Below, piece after piece: positions 37,926 through 49,156 of a stretch of DNA of 64,000 nucleotides. The DNA lies in assembly GCF_002288925.2 (NCBI RefSeq), contig NW_022098072.1, positions 19,268,326 through 19,332,325 on the forward strand. The letters run 5' to 3'. A program made the position numbers and the translations under genes. Position 1 is the first letter of the stretch. Each line of letters begins with the position of its first letter. Below the pieces are notes generated by a model. That model was not told the origin of the DNA. It saw only the letters and a list, made by a program, of their open reading frames with translations, and did not search any database. This DNA is from Delphinapterus leucas (taxonomy: Eukaryota; Chordata; Mammalia; Artiodactyla; Monodontidae).

Positions 37926-38164
37926 AGACTGGCTTTATAACTTCCTCCAACCATTAACTTTTATTTTCGTTCTGTCTCTGTAGAAATGCTTCTATTAAAT
38001 ACCTAACTGCTTGTACCCTTAGGCCTAACTTTGAGAGCCCCACCTCTCTTTTGAAATGAGTAACTGAACTGACCTAGCGTCAGGACTAAGAGACCGGTTC
38101 AGTGAGATGAAACCATCTACCAACTCACCTTCTGGACATGAAATTTCTTAAAAGTTTCAAAGGT

Positions 38165-38615
38165 GGTACCGTAGGGGAGCAAAACTTGCCACCCTAAAAT
38201 ACGTCTCTTTGGCATATTAATTGTTTTAAGCTGGTTATTCTCTGAAAACAGCAGACATGGGAAGGGCTCTGAAAACTGACTAGGAGTTGTCCTTTCGTAA
38301 GAAACATTTACATTTGTAAGAGAAATCTCCATTTGTAAGTGTGTCTCCCTCTCTGTGCCTGGAAGAAGAGGATGACCAAATCTCTAGAAACTCTTATCAG
38401 TGCAGAAGGCCCTAACTTAAATCTGCATCACATCACCCTTGTTTACTGTGCTTTTCCTGGGAACCTCCCTTAACTGCCTCTCCTCATCCTCAACATCATC
38501 TTTTATCATTAGCTGAGGATGGTATTTCAACCATTTTGGTGATTTACTCAGTTTTTCTGGGTCTCTCTCATGTATACATGTTAAACTTTGATTTTCTCCT
38601 GTTAACAAATAATAA
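38165..38615 (-). mobile_element. LTR-like repeat, copy 3 of 3, reverse
   Basis: Starts 'taggggagcaaaacttgcca', the reverse of the copy 2 end. It is shortened at its 5' side near 38,610. Confidence 0.6.
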
Positions 38616-38737
38616 TAAATTAAAAAAATTAAAAGGCGATTCATAAGCACATTCTCCATTATATCAAAACAAAAACCAAAAAAAAAACCTAGAAAGAAGT
38701 CATAGTCCATCAACAAAAGAATAAAAAATAAATTATG

Positions 38738-38938
38738 GGGCTTCCCTGGGGGCGCAGTGGTTGAGAGGCCGCCTGCCGATGCAGGGGACATGAGTTCGTG
38801 CCCCGGTCCGGGAAGATCCCACATGCCGCGGAGTGGCTGGGCCCGTGAGCCATGGCCGCTGAGCCTGCGCGTCCAGAGCCTGTGCTCCGCAGCGGGAGAG
38901 GCCACAACAGTGAGAGGCCCGCGTACCACAAAAAAAAA
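38738..38938 (+). mobile_element. CHR-1-type SINE
   Basis: Full-length copy, short A-tail. Confidence 0.93.
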
Positions 38939-39223
38939 TGGTACACTAACACTATGGAGTATTATAAGTGGTAAAATAAATGGGTGAACTACAGTTGCCA
39001 GCAACAAAAGGGTATATCTTGAAACTGAGTCCCCCTGAAACTGAATTCCCTTACCAAGTTTATGATTAACCTCTCTATCCAAAACTTTATTCCTGTTCTT
39101 GTTCCCTCTGATTACAATCCCATGCTAACTGAACACTAATCAACCATAGTCAGAGGACTAAAACTGCTGCTGTGAATAGCATCCTTTTTTTTTCTTTTTG
39201 TAAACTGATTTGGAACAACTGCT

Positions 39224-39678
39224 TTATTTTTTAACATTATTTATTTATTTAATTTTGGCTGCTTTGGGTCTTTGTTGCTGCACGCGAGCTTTTTCTAGTT
39301 GCGGCAAGCAGGGGCTACTCTTTGTTGTGGTGTGCGGGCTTCTCATTGCAGTGGTTTCTCTTGTTGTGGAGCACGGGCTCTAGAGTGCATGCTCAGTACC
39401 TGCGGCACACGGGCTCAGTACCTGTGACACGCAGGCTCAGTAGTTGCAACTCTCAAACTCTAGAGCGCAGGCTCAGTAGCTATGGCACGCAGGCTCAGTA
39501 GCTGTGGCACCCAGGCTCAGTAGTTGTGGCTCTTGAGCTCTAGAGCACAGGCTCAGTAGTTATGGTGCACGGGCTTAGTTGCTCTGCAGCATGTGGGATC
39601 TTCCTGGATCAAGGCTCGAACCCGTGTCCCCTGCATTGGCAGGCAGATTCTTAACCACTGTGCCACCAGGGAAGTCCC
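39224..39678 (-). mobile_element. Expanded tRNA-derived SINE, reverse
   Basis: About 455 bases, against about 320 for its relatives. The units 'ggctcagtagctgtggcac' and 'gagctctagagcacaggctc' are repeated several times in tandem. Confidence 0.85.
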
Positions 39679-39858
39679 AAGAGCCTCCTTAATGTACTAA
39701 AATTGCTAGCATAGATATTGTCATAAACACATCGACGCACATTGTTTCTCAAGGGTAAGATGAGCTCACAGATCCCTGAGCCATGGACCACCTGACCAGA
39801 GAATCATAAACCAGAGACATCCTGACTCTCAGAACTATAATTTAAGAAATGTCACAGA

Positions 39859-39979
39859 GGGAATTCCCTGGCAGTTCAGTGGTTAGGACTTGGCGCTTTC
39901 ACTGCCATGGCTTGGGTTCAATCCCTGGTTGGGGAACTGAGATCTCAGAAGGCTTGCGGCATGGCCAAAAGAAAAAATA
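39859..39979 (+). mobile_element. Short tRNA-derived SINE
   Basis: Duplication 'gtcacaga' on both sides. Confidence 0.85.
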
Positions 39980-40369
39980 GTCACAGAGATCTCACAAGAT
40001 GATTAACCCCAGCTTCTTTGTTCTTTCCCTTTAAAACATCCCAAACTCAAAAACCAAATTGGAGTATATCTGAGGCTTGTCTCCCACTCCCTTGCTTGGT
40101 GCCCTGCAATAAACACTGTATTTTCCTTCATCACAACCTGGTGTCAGTAGATTGGCTTTGCTGCACTTCAGGCAAGCGGACTCAAGTTTCGTTTGGTAAC
40201 ATAGAAACCCAATGTTGAGTGAAAGCACAAGTCATAAACATATAGTATGTTGATGACATATAGCCATCATATGTGTGACATTTAGTATGACACAATTTAT
40301 GTAAATTTTAAGAACAAAACTTGCCAATACATTGTTTAGAGAAACACATGCATGTGACTTTTTAATTAA

Positions 40370-40500
40370 AAAATTTTTTTTTAAATTTTTTTGGCCACAC
40401 CACAGGCTTGTGGGATCTTACTACCCTGACTAGGGATTGAACCCGGGCCCCCTGCAGTGGAAGCACAGAGTCTTAACCACTAGACCACCAGGGAATTCCC
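40370..40500 (-). mobile_element. Short tRNA-derived SINE, reverse
   Basis: Ends 'gaccaccagggaattccc'. Confidence 0.85.
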
Positions 40501-40725
40501 TAAAAAACTATTTTTAAAGAAAGCAAAGGCATCATAGACCCAGATCAGAAGCATGGGTACTATGGCCACTACACTGCACAACCCCAGGGGTGCCATCTCC
40601 ACTGCAGTTAATTTGAATGGCGCTACAGATGAGTATGAGTGAGTTCCTAGAGTTATGCATGCCCATACGTGGTGGTACTGGCATTTACCTTCGGGACAGG
40701 CAAAAGGAAAAGACAACTATTACAA

Positions 40726-41028
40726 TATGGGGAGGGGGAGGGGTGAGCTTTGACAGGGCGAGAGAGAGTCATGGACATATACACACTAACAAACGTAGTA
40801 AGGTAGATAGCTAGGGGGAAGCAGCCGCAAGGCACAGGGATATTAGCTCGGTGCTTTGTGACAGCCTGGAGGGGTGGGATAGGGAGAGTGGGAGGGAGGG
40901 AGACGCAAGAGGGAAGACATATGGGAACATATGTATATGTATAACTGATTCACTTTGTTATAAAGCAGAAACTAACACACCATTGTAAAGCAATTATACC
41001 CCAATAAAGATGTTTAAAAAAAAAAAAA
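40726..41028 (+). mobile_element. 5'-truncated L1 3' end with target duplication
   Basis: About 300 bases of L1 3'UTR and an A-tail. A 19-base perfect duplication 'gaaaagacaactattacaa' (40,707-40,725), with the A-tail merging into the right copy. A clean, fairly recent insertion. Confidence 0.9.
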
Positions 41029-41239
41029 AAAGACAACTATTACAAAGAAAAGTGGGCAAAGGATATAAACTAGCAAATAAAAGAAGAGAAACCTGAAGAG
41101 CCATCGAATATATAAAAAGATATACAATCTCACTACCAATCAGGGAAAGTTTACAAATTAAAACAAGGTACCATTTTTCATCCATGAGACTGATAATACT
41201 TAAAAATCTGATAACATGAACTATTAAGAAGAATGGGGG

Positions 41240-41550
41240 TGGCTTCCCTGGTGGCACAGTGGTTAAGAATCCGCCTGCCAACGCAGGGGACATGGGTTTG
41301 AGCCCTGGTCCGGGAAGATCCCACATGCTGCAGAGCAACTAAGGCCATGCGCCACAACTACTGAGCCCGTGTGCCACAACTACTGGAGCCCACAAGCCTA
41401 GAGACCGTGCTCCACAGCAAGAGAAGCCATCGCAATGAGAAGCCCGCGCACCGTAACGAAGAGTAGCCCCCACTCACCGCAACTAGAGAAAGCCCACGTG
41501 CAGCAACAAAGACCCAAAACAGCCAAAAATGAATGAATGAATGAATAAAT
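41240..41550 (+). mobile_element. Long tRNA-derived SINE
   Basis: Ends (GAAT)n. Duplication 'gaagaatggg' on both sides. Confidence 0.9.
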
Positions 41551-41670
41551 GAAGAATGGGGAAAAATATTATGTTCATGAGCTTGTGCAAATGTAAATTA
41601 GTAAAATTAGGCCATTTTTTAGTAAGATTGAAGAAAATATAATTACTTTTGGACCCAGAGATTCCTATTC

Positions 41671-41846
41671 TTTTTTTTCTTTTTAAAAATATTTATTTAT
41701 TTAGGCTGCACCAGGTCTTAGTTGCGGCACATGGGATCTTAGTTGCAGCATGCGTGCGGGACCTAGTTTCCCGACCAGGAATCGAACCCAAGTTCCCTGC
41801 ATTGGGAGCTCGAAGTCTTACCCACTGGACCACCAGGGAAGTCCCC
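41671..41846 (-). mobile_element. tRNA-derived SINE, reverse
   Basis: Perfect duplication 'agagattcctattc' on both sides. Confidence 0.9.
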
Positions 41847-42060
41847 AGAGATTCCTATTCTAAGTAAACACCCTAGAGAAAGTTTCAAAGGATGATACCT
41901 CCATAAGTAAATTGCTGCAATGTTTGAAAGAAACTTTAGGAAGGAAACAACTGGAAATAATTTATATATGAATTGTATAAAGGAGCCAAAATATATGTAT
42001 AAACATGGAAGGAATCTCAAAAATAAAGTGGACTGAAAAAAGTATCACTACATTATTTCT

Positions 42061-42575
42061 ATTAAATTTTTAAAATTTTAAATATATCTTAGCTATATAT
42101 GACATAATCAGAACTCGTTAACATGTTGTGTTTGTGTGCTGGCAGGAATGATATGGAAGAGTGAGAAAGATTCAGGAAGGAGGAGACTCTAAAGAGTAAA
42201 CTCCTTGAGAAGGTGAGAGAGGGTGGGGTTCAGAGTGGAGGGAGGGGGCTTTGGAACTGATCACGCTTAAAATATCTTTCTTTGGTGATTAGCTAACCTT
42301 GAGGTTTGTGATCAGTGAGGCAGTGAAAAGAACTTTCTTCTCCAGGTAATTTTTCTTCATTTAAACAAGGAAACAAATAAATAAGTAGTAAATTGTAAGA
42401 GAAAATAAAAGAAAATAAGCCTATAACAATGTTGAGAGTATGGAAAGTAAGGCTGCTCCTCCTGCATTAAAATATAACGTTAAAGTCACCTACAGGCCCC
42501 AATGAAAAGTGCTCTGATTTACTCATCACTTTATGTAAAATTAAATATTTGAGCTAAATTAAAAGCTGGAGCCCA
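42061..42575. other. Intergenic, no feature recognised
   Basis: No gene seen. Confidence 0.4.
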
Positions 42576-42958
42576 GGGACTTCCCTGGTGGCGCAGTGGT
42601 TGAGAATGTGCCTGCCAATGCAGGGGACACAGGTTCGAGCCCTGGTCTGGGAAGATCCCACATGCTGTGGAGCAACTAAGCCCGTGCACCACAGCTACTG
42701 AGTCTGCGCTCTAGAGCCCGCAAGCCACAACTACTTAGCCCATGAGCCACAACTACTGAAGCCCGCGCACCTAGAGCCCATGCTCTGCAACAAGAGACGC
42801 CACTGCAATGAGAAGCCTGCACACCGCAAGGAAGAGTAGCCCCCTCTCGCTGCAACTTGAAAAAGCCCGCGTGCAACAACGAAGACCCAACGCAGCCAAA
42901 AATAAAATTAATTAATTAAAAAAAAAATTGAACTTCATTTAAATAAATAAATAAAAAT
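42576..42958 (+). mobile_element. Long tRNA-derived SINE
   Basis: Perfect duplication 'aaaagctggagccca' on both sides. Confidence 0.93.
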
Positions 42959-42973
42959 AAAAGCTGGAGCCCA

Positions 42974-43741
42974 GACTTGTAGGCTCAACTCTGATTTCAA
43001 TTCTCAGTGTCTTTTGGTCTGACCCAGTGCAGCAGCCCTGTTGATGGAGTAAAAATTTAGTCCACTAGGTGGTCTAAACCAGTCAGAACTACAATCACTA
43101 CAATGTACTACAGCAAGGGCAGGTTTCTGTGAAAAAAATTAAAAATCACAAATATGTGTATACACACATACCACTTCTTAATTTCACAGCAGTTTTTTAT
43201 ATTAATTAGCATTTTAAAGTTAAAAATCAACTTGATTCATCTAATGAAATGTTTATTTTGTTTTAAAGGCCAGTGACTAAGTTGATTTTATGTAATCCAA
43301 TAGCACTGTATTCTTTTTTTTTTTTTTTTTGTGGTATGTGGGCTCATTTTAATGCTGTGGGTCTTGGATTTTTCTGCGATCACCAACCCCTTTGAATATG
43401 TTTGAGAGTTATAGACTGTTGTCTCCAGAAAAATGCACACACCCCCACACCCCCAGAATTTATAACCTGCTTGGTTGCATTTGTGCAATAAGCAAAGGCA
43501 GTTACAAATTGTATCAAGTGCTGAAGTGACAGAACTTCATATATTGTATCAGTTTAGCATATACTGTTGACATTTTACACAGGTGATATACAGTTGCATT
43601 TACTATTTTAAGTCATTTGTAAATGACTACAAATATATTGTTAAATCTGCCAAGAATAGGAGTTAATCATTATTATTATAAACTGACAAGATTGCTGTAT
43701 GGTTATAGGTGATTATGGAAGGAGATAAAAGAATACAGTGG
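42974..43741. other. Intergenic, no feature recognised
   Basis: No gene seen; a T-run near 43,313-43,330. Confidence 0.4.
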
Positions 43742-43935
43742 GGCTTCCCTGGTGGTGCAGTGGTTGAGAGTCCGCCTGCCGATGCAGGGGACACAGGTTC
43801 GTGCCCCGGTCCGTGAAGATCCCACATGCCGCGGAGCAGCTAGGCCCGTGAGCCAGGGCCACTGAGCCTGCGCGTCCGGAGCCTGTGCTCCGCAACGGGA
43901 GAGGCCACAACAGTGAGAGGCCCGCGTACCGCATA
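43742..43935 (+). mobile_element. CHR-1-type SINE cut by the assembly gap
   Basis: Complete body up to 'cgcgtaccgcata', then the gap replaces the A-tail region. Confidence 0.92.
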
Positions 43936-44035
43936 NNNNNNNNNNNNNNNNNNNNNNNNNNNNNNNNNNNNNNNNNNNNNNNNNNNNNNNNNNNNNNNNN
44001 NNNNNNNNNNNNNNNNNNNNNNNNNNNNNNNNNNN
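43936..44035. other. Assembly gap, exactly 100 N
   Basis: A round 100-N run is usually a placeholder for unknown length. It is bordered by a SINE body on the left and a poly-A run on the right. Confidence 0.98.
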
Positions 44036-44066
<31 letters not shown>

Positions 44067-44432
44067 GGGACTTCCCTGGTGGCGCAGTGGTTAAGAATCT
44101 GCCTGTCAATGCAGGGGACATGGATTCAAGCCCTGGTCCAGGAGGATCCCACATGCCGTGGAGCAACTAAGCCCATGTGCCACAGCTACTGAGCCTGCGC
44201 TCTAGAGCCCACAAGGCACAACTACGGAGCCCAAGTGCCACAAATACTGAAGCCCGCGCGCCTAGAGCCCATGCTCCACAACAAAGAGAAGCCACTGCAA
44301 TGAGAAGCCCACGCACCGCAACGAAGTGTAGCCCCCGTTTGCTGCAACTAGAGAAAGCCTGCACACGGCAACGAAGACCCAAAGCAGCCAAAAGTAAAAA
44401 TAAATAAAATTTAAAATTTAGTAAAAAAAAAA
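44067..44432 (+). mobile_element. Long tRNA-derived SINE
   Basis: Starts right after the poly-A run that follows the gap; head 'gggacttccctggtggcgca'. Confidence 0.9.
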
Positions 44433-45389
44433 GATAGCTGTTAAAAATGGGCAGAAGAACTGAACAGACATTTTTCCAAAGAGGAAACGCATATGGCCAA
44501 CAGACACATGCAAATATACTCGACATCATGAATCATCAGAGATATGCAAATTAAAATCACAATGAGAGCCACAAGAGGGAGGAGATATGGGGATATATGT
44601 ATATGTATAACTGATTCACTTTGTTATAAAGCAGAAACTAACACACCATTGTAAAGCAATTATACTCCAATAAAGATGTTAAAAAAAAAAAACCATAATG
44701 AGATATTACCTCAGACCTGTCAGAATGACTATCATCAAAAAGAACACAAATAACAAATGTTAGCAAGGACTGGAGAAGAGGGAACACTTGTACACTGTTG
44801 GTGGGAATGTAAATTGATGCAGCCACTGTGGAAAACTGTATGGAGGTTTCTCAGAAAACTAAAAATAGAACTACCATATGACCCTGCAATTCTACTCCTG
44901 GGTATATTTCCGAAAAAATGCAAAAACACTAATTTGAAAAGATAACATGTACCCCAATGTTCATAGCAACAGTATTCACAGTTGTCAAGATAGGGAAGCA
45001 ACCTAAGTGTCCAACTTGGAGGATGGACTTGGAGGGCATTATTCTAAGTGAAATAAGTCAGACAGAGAAAGACAAATATTGTATGATATCATTTACATGT
45101 GGAATCTAAAAAACACACCAGCTAGTGAATATAAAAAGAAAGAAGCTGACTCACAGATGTAGAGAACAAACTAGCTGCTACCAGTGGGGAGAGGAAAGAA
45201 GAAGGGTCAATATAGAGATAGGGGATTAAGAGGTACAAACTATTAGGTATAAAATAAGCTACAAGGATATATTATACAAAATGGGAATATAGCAAATATG
45301 GAGTATAACCTTTAAAAATTGTGACTCACTATATTGTACACCTGTAATTTATATAATATTATACATCAACTATACTTCAATGAAAAATA
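44433..45389 (+). mobile_element. L1 3' portion with a nested L1 tail
   Basis: ORF2-end text ('gtgggaatgtaaattgatgc') to 'caactatacttcaatg'. At 44,566-44,692 a separate L1 3' end is inserted, flanked by 'cacaatgaga' and 'cataatgaga'. Confidence 0.8.
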
Positions 45390-45400
45390 AATTACTTAAT

Positions 45401-45697
45401 AATTTATTTATTTTATTTTTGGCTGCATTGGGTCTTCGTTGCTGCCTGCAGGCTTTCCCCAGCTGTGGCGAGCAGGGGCTACTCCGTTGCGGTGCGTGGG
45501 CTTCTCATTGTGGTGGCTCCTCTTGTGGAGCACAGGCTCTAGGCGCGTGGGCTCAGTAGTTGCGGCACACGGACTCAGTAGTTGTGGCACACGGGCTTAG
45601 TTGCTCTGTGGCTTGTGGAATCTTCCCCAAGCAGGGATCAAACCCTTGTCCCCTCACTAGGAGGCAGATTCTTAACCACTGTGCCACTAGGGAAGTC
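45401..45697 (-). mobile_element. Long tRNA-derived SINE, reverse, next to the MTRES1 promoter
   Basis: Duplication 'attacttaat' against 'ttacttaatt'. It ends only about 40 bases before the CpG island. Confidence 0.88.
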
Positions 45698-45734
45698 TTA
45701 CTTAATTAATTAAAAAGAAAAGCTTTCTTCAACA

Positions 45735-46420
45735 ATGTGGAATCAATCACTCAGCGTGCACTTCCCGCTCAGCTCAGAGCTGGCCCTGTCCTCTCTCAGC
45801 AGCCCTCCCGGCGCAGTCCTCCGAGGCGCGGCTTCCAGCAGGGGTCGCTGTGCCGCTGCCATCGCCGCCGTGCCAGTGCGCACCGCCCAGCCTGCTCTCA
45901 CCGCGCCGGCGCCGCCGCCGGCGCCGGCGGAAGGGGAGGGGCAAGGGCAGGGCGGGGTGTGGAGTCCGGCGCTCGGCGAAGCCATTGGGGGGGGGGGGGG
46001 GCGGGGCGGGGGGGGGGAGAGGCGGTGACGTACAGGTAACTGCGCCCCTGCCCGGCGAGCGGTGTCCACTGTTCGCTCCCGTTGCAAGCACATGGGAAAT
46101 GCGGGCAGGGCGAGCTCCAGTCCCCCTCCCGCGCTCCTGCCAGGTCTCCGCGTGAGTCTCTGGCGTCCTGCCCCAGCCGGGCCAGCTCGGGACGCCCCGT
46201 GGATCCGGGGACTCTTAGGGGCCTTGCGAACCCAGCGGGCCGAGGCCGTCTTCCCCTGGGCCCGGCCGTTCCTGTTGGCTGCAGACGCAGACCGCGAGCT
46301 CGAGGACGCTGGTGTCCAGTTTCCCTTGACCTTGAGGACGCGGGAAGGTGCGCAGCCCGACGGGGGTAGGGAGGGAGCGAGGGGAACATGACCTTGTCTC
46401 AGCACTTGGTCAGCCTCTGA
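45735..46420 (+). promoter_or_regulatory. CpG-island promoter and 5' noncoding exon region of MTRES1
   Basis: A compact CG-rich block begins right after a SINE. It has an inverted CCAAT box (ATTGG at 45,984-45,988), GTGCGCAC (45,876-45,883, NRF1-like half-sites), TGACGT (46,026-46,031) and a long G-run. There is no TATA box, typical of a housekeeping mitochondrial gene. Two donor-like sites (ACAG/GTAACT at 46,035 and CGC/GTGAGT at 46,152) could end the noncoding first exon. Which is used cannot be told from sequence. Confidence 0.75.
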
Positions 46421-46879
46421 GGTCTCCAAGAGAAGAGAAGATTTTTGCTTGCAGTTGAACTAAAAGCAGTTAAATCAGGTTTTCCATACGGAGTAGTTAA
46501 CAGGCCTAGGAACATGGAGGGATTTCAAATGTCCCGCAGGTCAAGGACAGCGTTGCCTCTACATTCCAGTCGTTGCTTTTCTTACAGCCTTCGGTTAGTT
46601 CACCGATTTTATGTTTCTCCTGAAGATTTCACTCTAAACCTTCAGTGAAGGAGCCGTGATACTCCCCTTACGTCCACGCTGTCGCCAAAGAAATCTTTTA
46701 AAAAGCACTCCTATCAGATCACTTCCCTACTTAAGGTCTTGCTATAGTTCTCATGCGTTCAGGGTAAGTCCAAGCTTTGATAGGGAAGGCCCTTGGAGAT
46801 CTAACCTCTTACCCATCAGCCCAGCGCCATCATTGTTCTTCATTCTCATGCACCGGTTTTTTTGACCTACTTTCACAGT

Positions 46880-47720
46880 ATTTAATTAAGCACTTACCAT
46901 GTGTCAGGCACTATTCTGGGCACTTGGGATTGAGCAGTAAATTATATAACATAGCAGATAAGTGCTATTGCGAAAGAAAGTAGAACGGGGCAAGGGGAGA
47001 TTTGGAGGACAAGACACCTGTTAAATGGAGTTGGAATGAGTAGACCTCATTGAGGTGAAGGTGATTTGTCCATGCACATATCTGGGCTAAGAGTGTTCTG
47101 GGCAGCTGGAACAAAGGAGTCTACCCAGAAGTGTGCCTGTTGTGTATGAGGATCTTCAGGAAGCAGCTGAGTGAGCGTGGGTGAGAGAGGCAGGAGATGA
47201 GGTCAGAGCGGAAATGAAGGGGATAGATCACACAGGGACTATAGGCCAAGGGAGGGATTTTGCTTTTCTCTGTGCTTTTATAAGGTTGTGAGGGAAGGAG
47301 TGACATGATATAAATTACTTTTTAAAAGACTCACTCTGACTGCTCTATGGAGAACACACTGTAATGGAGCCTTTGTAGTAATCCTGGTGATAGATGGTGG
47401 CCTGAATCTGTGGTAACAGTGGGAATGGTGAGAAGTCATGGGATACTGGACATGTTTTGGAGATAAGCCACATGATTTCCTGACATTATGGATCTGAGTA
47501 CGGGGGAAAGAGAAGAGTCAAGAGTGACTGGAAGCCTTTGTTCTCAGGAACTAGAAGGGTGGAGTTAACCATTAACTGAGATGGGGAAGGCCACAGGTAG
47601 AGCAGATTTGGGCTTAGAGATATATCAGGAGTTTGTTTCCGGGCCAATTAAGTTTAAGGTGCCTGTTATGCACCCAAATGGAGATGTCGAATAGGCAGTT
47701 GGATATCTTGTCAGGGTTCC
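46880..47720. mobile_element. Ancient LINE-2 fragment
   Basis: Highly diverged text typical of mammalian L2 ('gagggaaggagtgacatgat', 'gactgctctatggagaacac'). Boundaries are approximate. Confidence 0.5.
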
Positions 47721-48224
47721 CAAGACCACCCCTAGGTTCATTGATTTCACTAGGAAGACTCAACAAGACTCAGCTGTGGGTCACGGCTATGATTTACTAC
47801 AGCAAAAGGATACAACATGCAAGGTAGAAGATGCATGGGGCAAAGTCTGGAGGGAGCCAGGTGCAATCTTCCAAGAGTCCTCCCAGTGGAGCACACAGGA
47901 CATGTGGCATGTCAGCACCTCTGCCTCAGGAAACAATTACCTAGTTTGTGGGTCTCCAGGCCCCTTCTTTCTCTGCTAGCTACTGCCTCTGTTAAACAGG
48001 GGGAAGAAGATGTGAAAGGAGGTGAAATGCAGATCTGTACAATTTGCTCATTCCTAGCTCTGATTTGCTGGAGTTGGAGATTGAAATAAAGTTTAGAGAC
48101 TCACTGGCTTTCATGAAGTCATGATCTGGTATCTTCTGCAAAGTCAATATTGTAAGGATGTAATGTATGTCAGTAAATAGTCTTTCTTGTCCTGAGATTT
48201 TCCTTTTTAAAATAAGTCATTGAG

Positions 48225-48343
48225 GGAGTTCCCTGGTGGCCTAGTGGTTAGGATTTCTGCTGTGGCCTGGGTTTAATCCCTGGTGGGGGAACTGAGATCC
48301 CCGCAAGCTGCATGGCACAGCCAAAAAAAAAAAAAGAAAAAAA
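48225..48343 (+). mobile_element. Short tRNA-derived SINE in MTRES1 intron 1
   Basis: Head 'gagttccctggtggcctagt' and A-rich tail. The target 'aagtcattgag' recurs as 'aaatcattgag' after the tail. Confidence 0.8.
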
Positions 48344-48686
48344 AATCATTGAGAACTATTGTTAATATTTTTCAGTAGCAGTCAGTACCCAAGCTAATTT
48401 GGGGGAGTGAGAAGAGTAGAACCAGTGTTTTCATACGTATTAGTATCTAATTCAACCTTGACCACCCTGTGAGGTCAGCACATTAATTACAGCCGGAAGA
48501 CTCACCTAGTACAGTGTGCATGGCCCTTGGTACATGTGGACCAACATGGCCTTTTGTAGGAGGAAGCATAAGTACAGTACTAGATGTAAAGTGTTCATGG
48601 TGTGTATGGTTTATGTTGTAAGAGTGCCAGGATACCACACTTGGGAAGTAAAACTGAATTATTGTCTGTTTCAGGTCGTATGAGCC

Positions 48687-49156
48687 ATGGCTATGACTAG
48701 CATCAGATTGCCCAGCAGCGTTTTAAGAAAGCCAGATGCCTGGATTGGGCTCTGCGGAGCGCTACGAGGGACACCTTCACATAAACACTGTGCTTCCTGG
48801 AATCGATACTTATATTTGTCTAGTACCAAGTTAAATGCTTCAAATTATAAAACATTTTTCCATAACATTTTCTCACTGAGACTCTCAGGGCTTTTAATAT
48901 CTCAAGAATATATTTTCCCATTTTCCATAAGACTCAAAAGTAATGTAAGCTCTAAAAAATCCACTAAAAAGACTCTGCAAAAAATGGAAGAGGAAGGGGA
49001 CTCTGATGAAGAGAGTGAGCATCATGAGATGAGTGAGCAGGAAGAGGAGCCAGAGGACGACCCCAGTGCGGTCAGAGACCATAAGGACCTGGACAAAGTA
49101 GTGCAGTCTTTCCGATATGATGTTATCCTGAAGACAGGCCTAGATATCGGGAGAAA
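48687..49156 (+). CDS. MTRES1: MTRES1 coding exon 2 (targeting region and acidic linker)
   Basis: The exon begins at 48,675 after TTTCAG; coding starts at 48,687. It carries 156 codons plus two bases, ends GGGAGAAA and is followed by donor GTAAGT. The split codon AA|C is completed by the next exon, giving Asn157. Reading through the donor would hit TAA at once. Confidence 0.96.

Larger units (their letters stand above)
39036..40201 (+). mobile_element. Solo LTR interrupted by two SINEs
   Basis: TGAAACTGAATTCCC...TTTGGTAACA. Without the SINEs it is about 590 bases. AATAAA near 40,110 ('gccctgcaataaacactg'). Same family as the reverse copy at 23,252-23,709. No clear target duplication seen. 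Confidence 0.6.
41046..42060 (+). mobile_element. Older L1 fragment hosting two SINEs
   Basis: 'agtgggcaaaggatataaac' and 'tttcaaaggatgatacctcc' fit diverged L1 ORF2 and 3' text. Confidence 0.55.
46421..48674 (+). other. MTRES1 intron 1 with LINE-2-like remnants and one short SINE
   Basis: About 46,650-46,860 and 46,880-47,720 resemble old LINE-2 sequence (phrases such as 'cacttaccatgtgtcaggca'). The rest, 47,720-48,224 and 48,344-48,674, is unique-looking with no exon recognised. Confidence 0.55.

Noticed and set aside
34280..38615. Copies 2 and 3 of the LTR-like family as the paired LTRs of one provirus
   Set aside because: They are in opposite orientation, and no retroviral genes were recognised between them.
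39224..39678. Regularly repeated units suggesting a CRISPR-like array
   Set aside because: The units are contiguous SINE-internal duplications without distinct spacers, in a mammalian genome.
44177..44529. Open frames rich in SSCGTRALERRLSSCG-type text
   Set aside because: Translation of the long tRNA-derived SINE, seen at several sites.
45735..46429. Open frames up to 228 codons in the MTRES1 CpG island
   Set aside because: Same GC effect. They overlap each other in several frames and have no recognisable domain.
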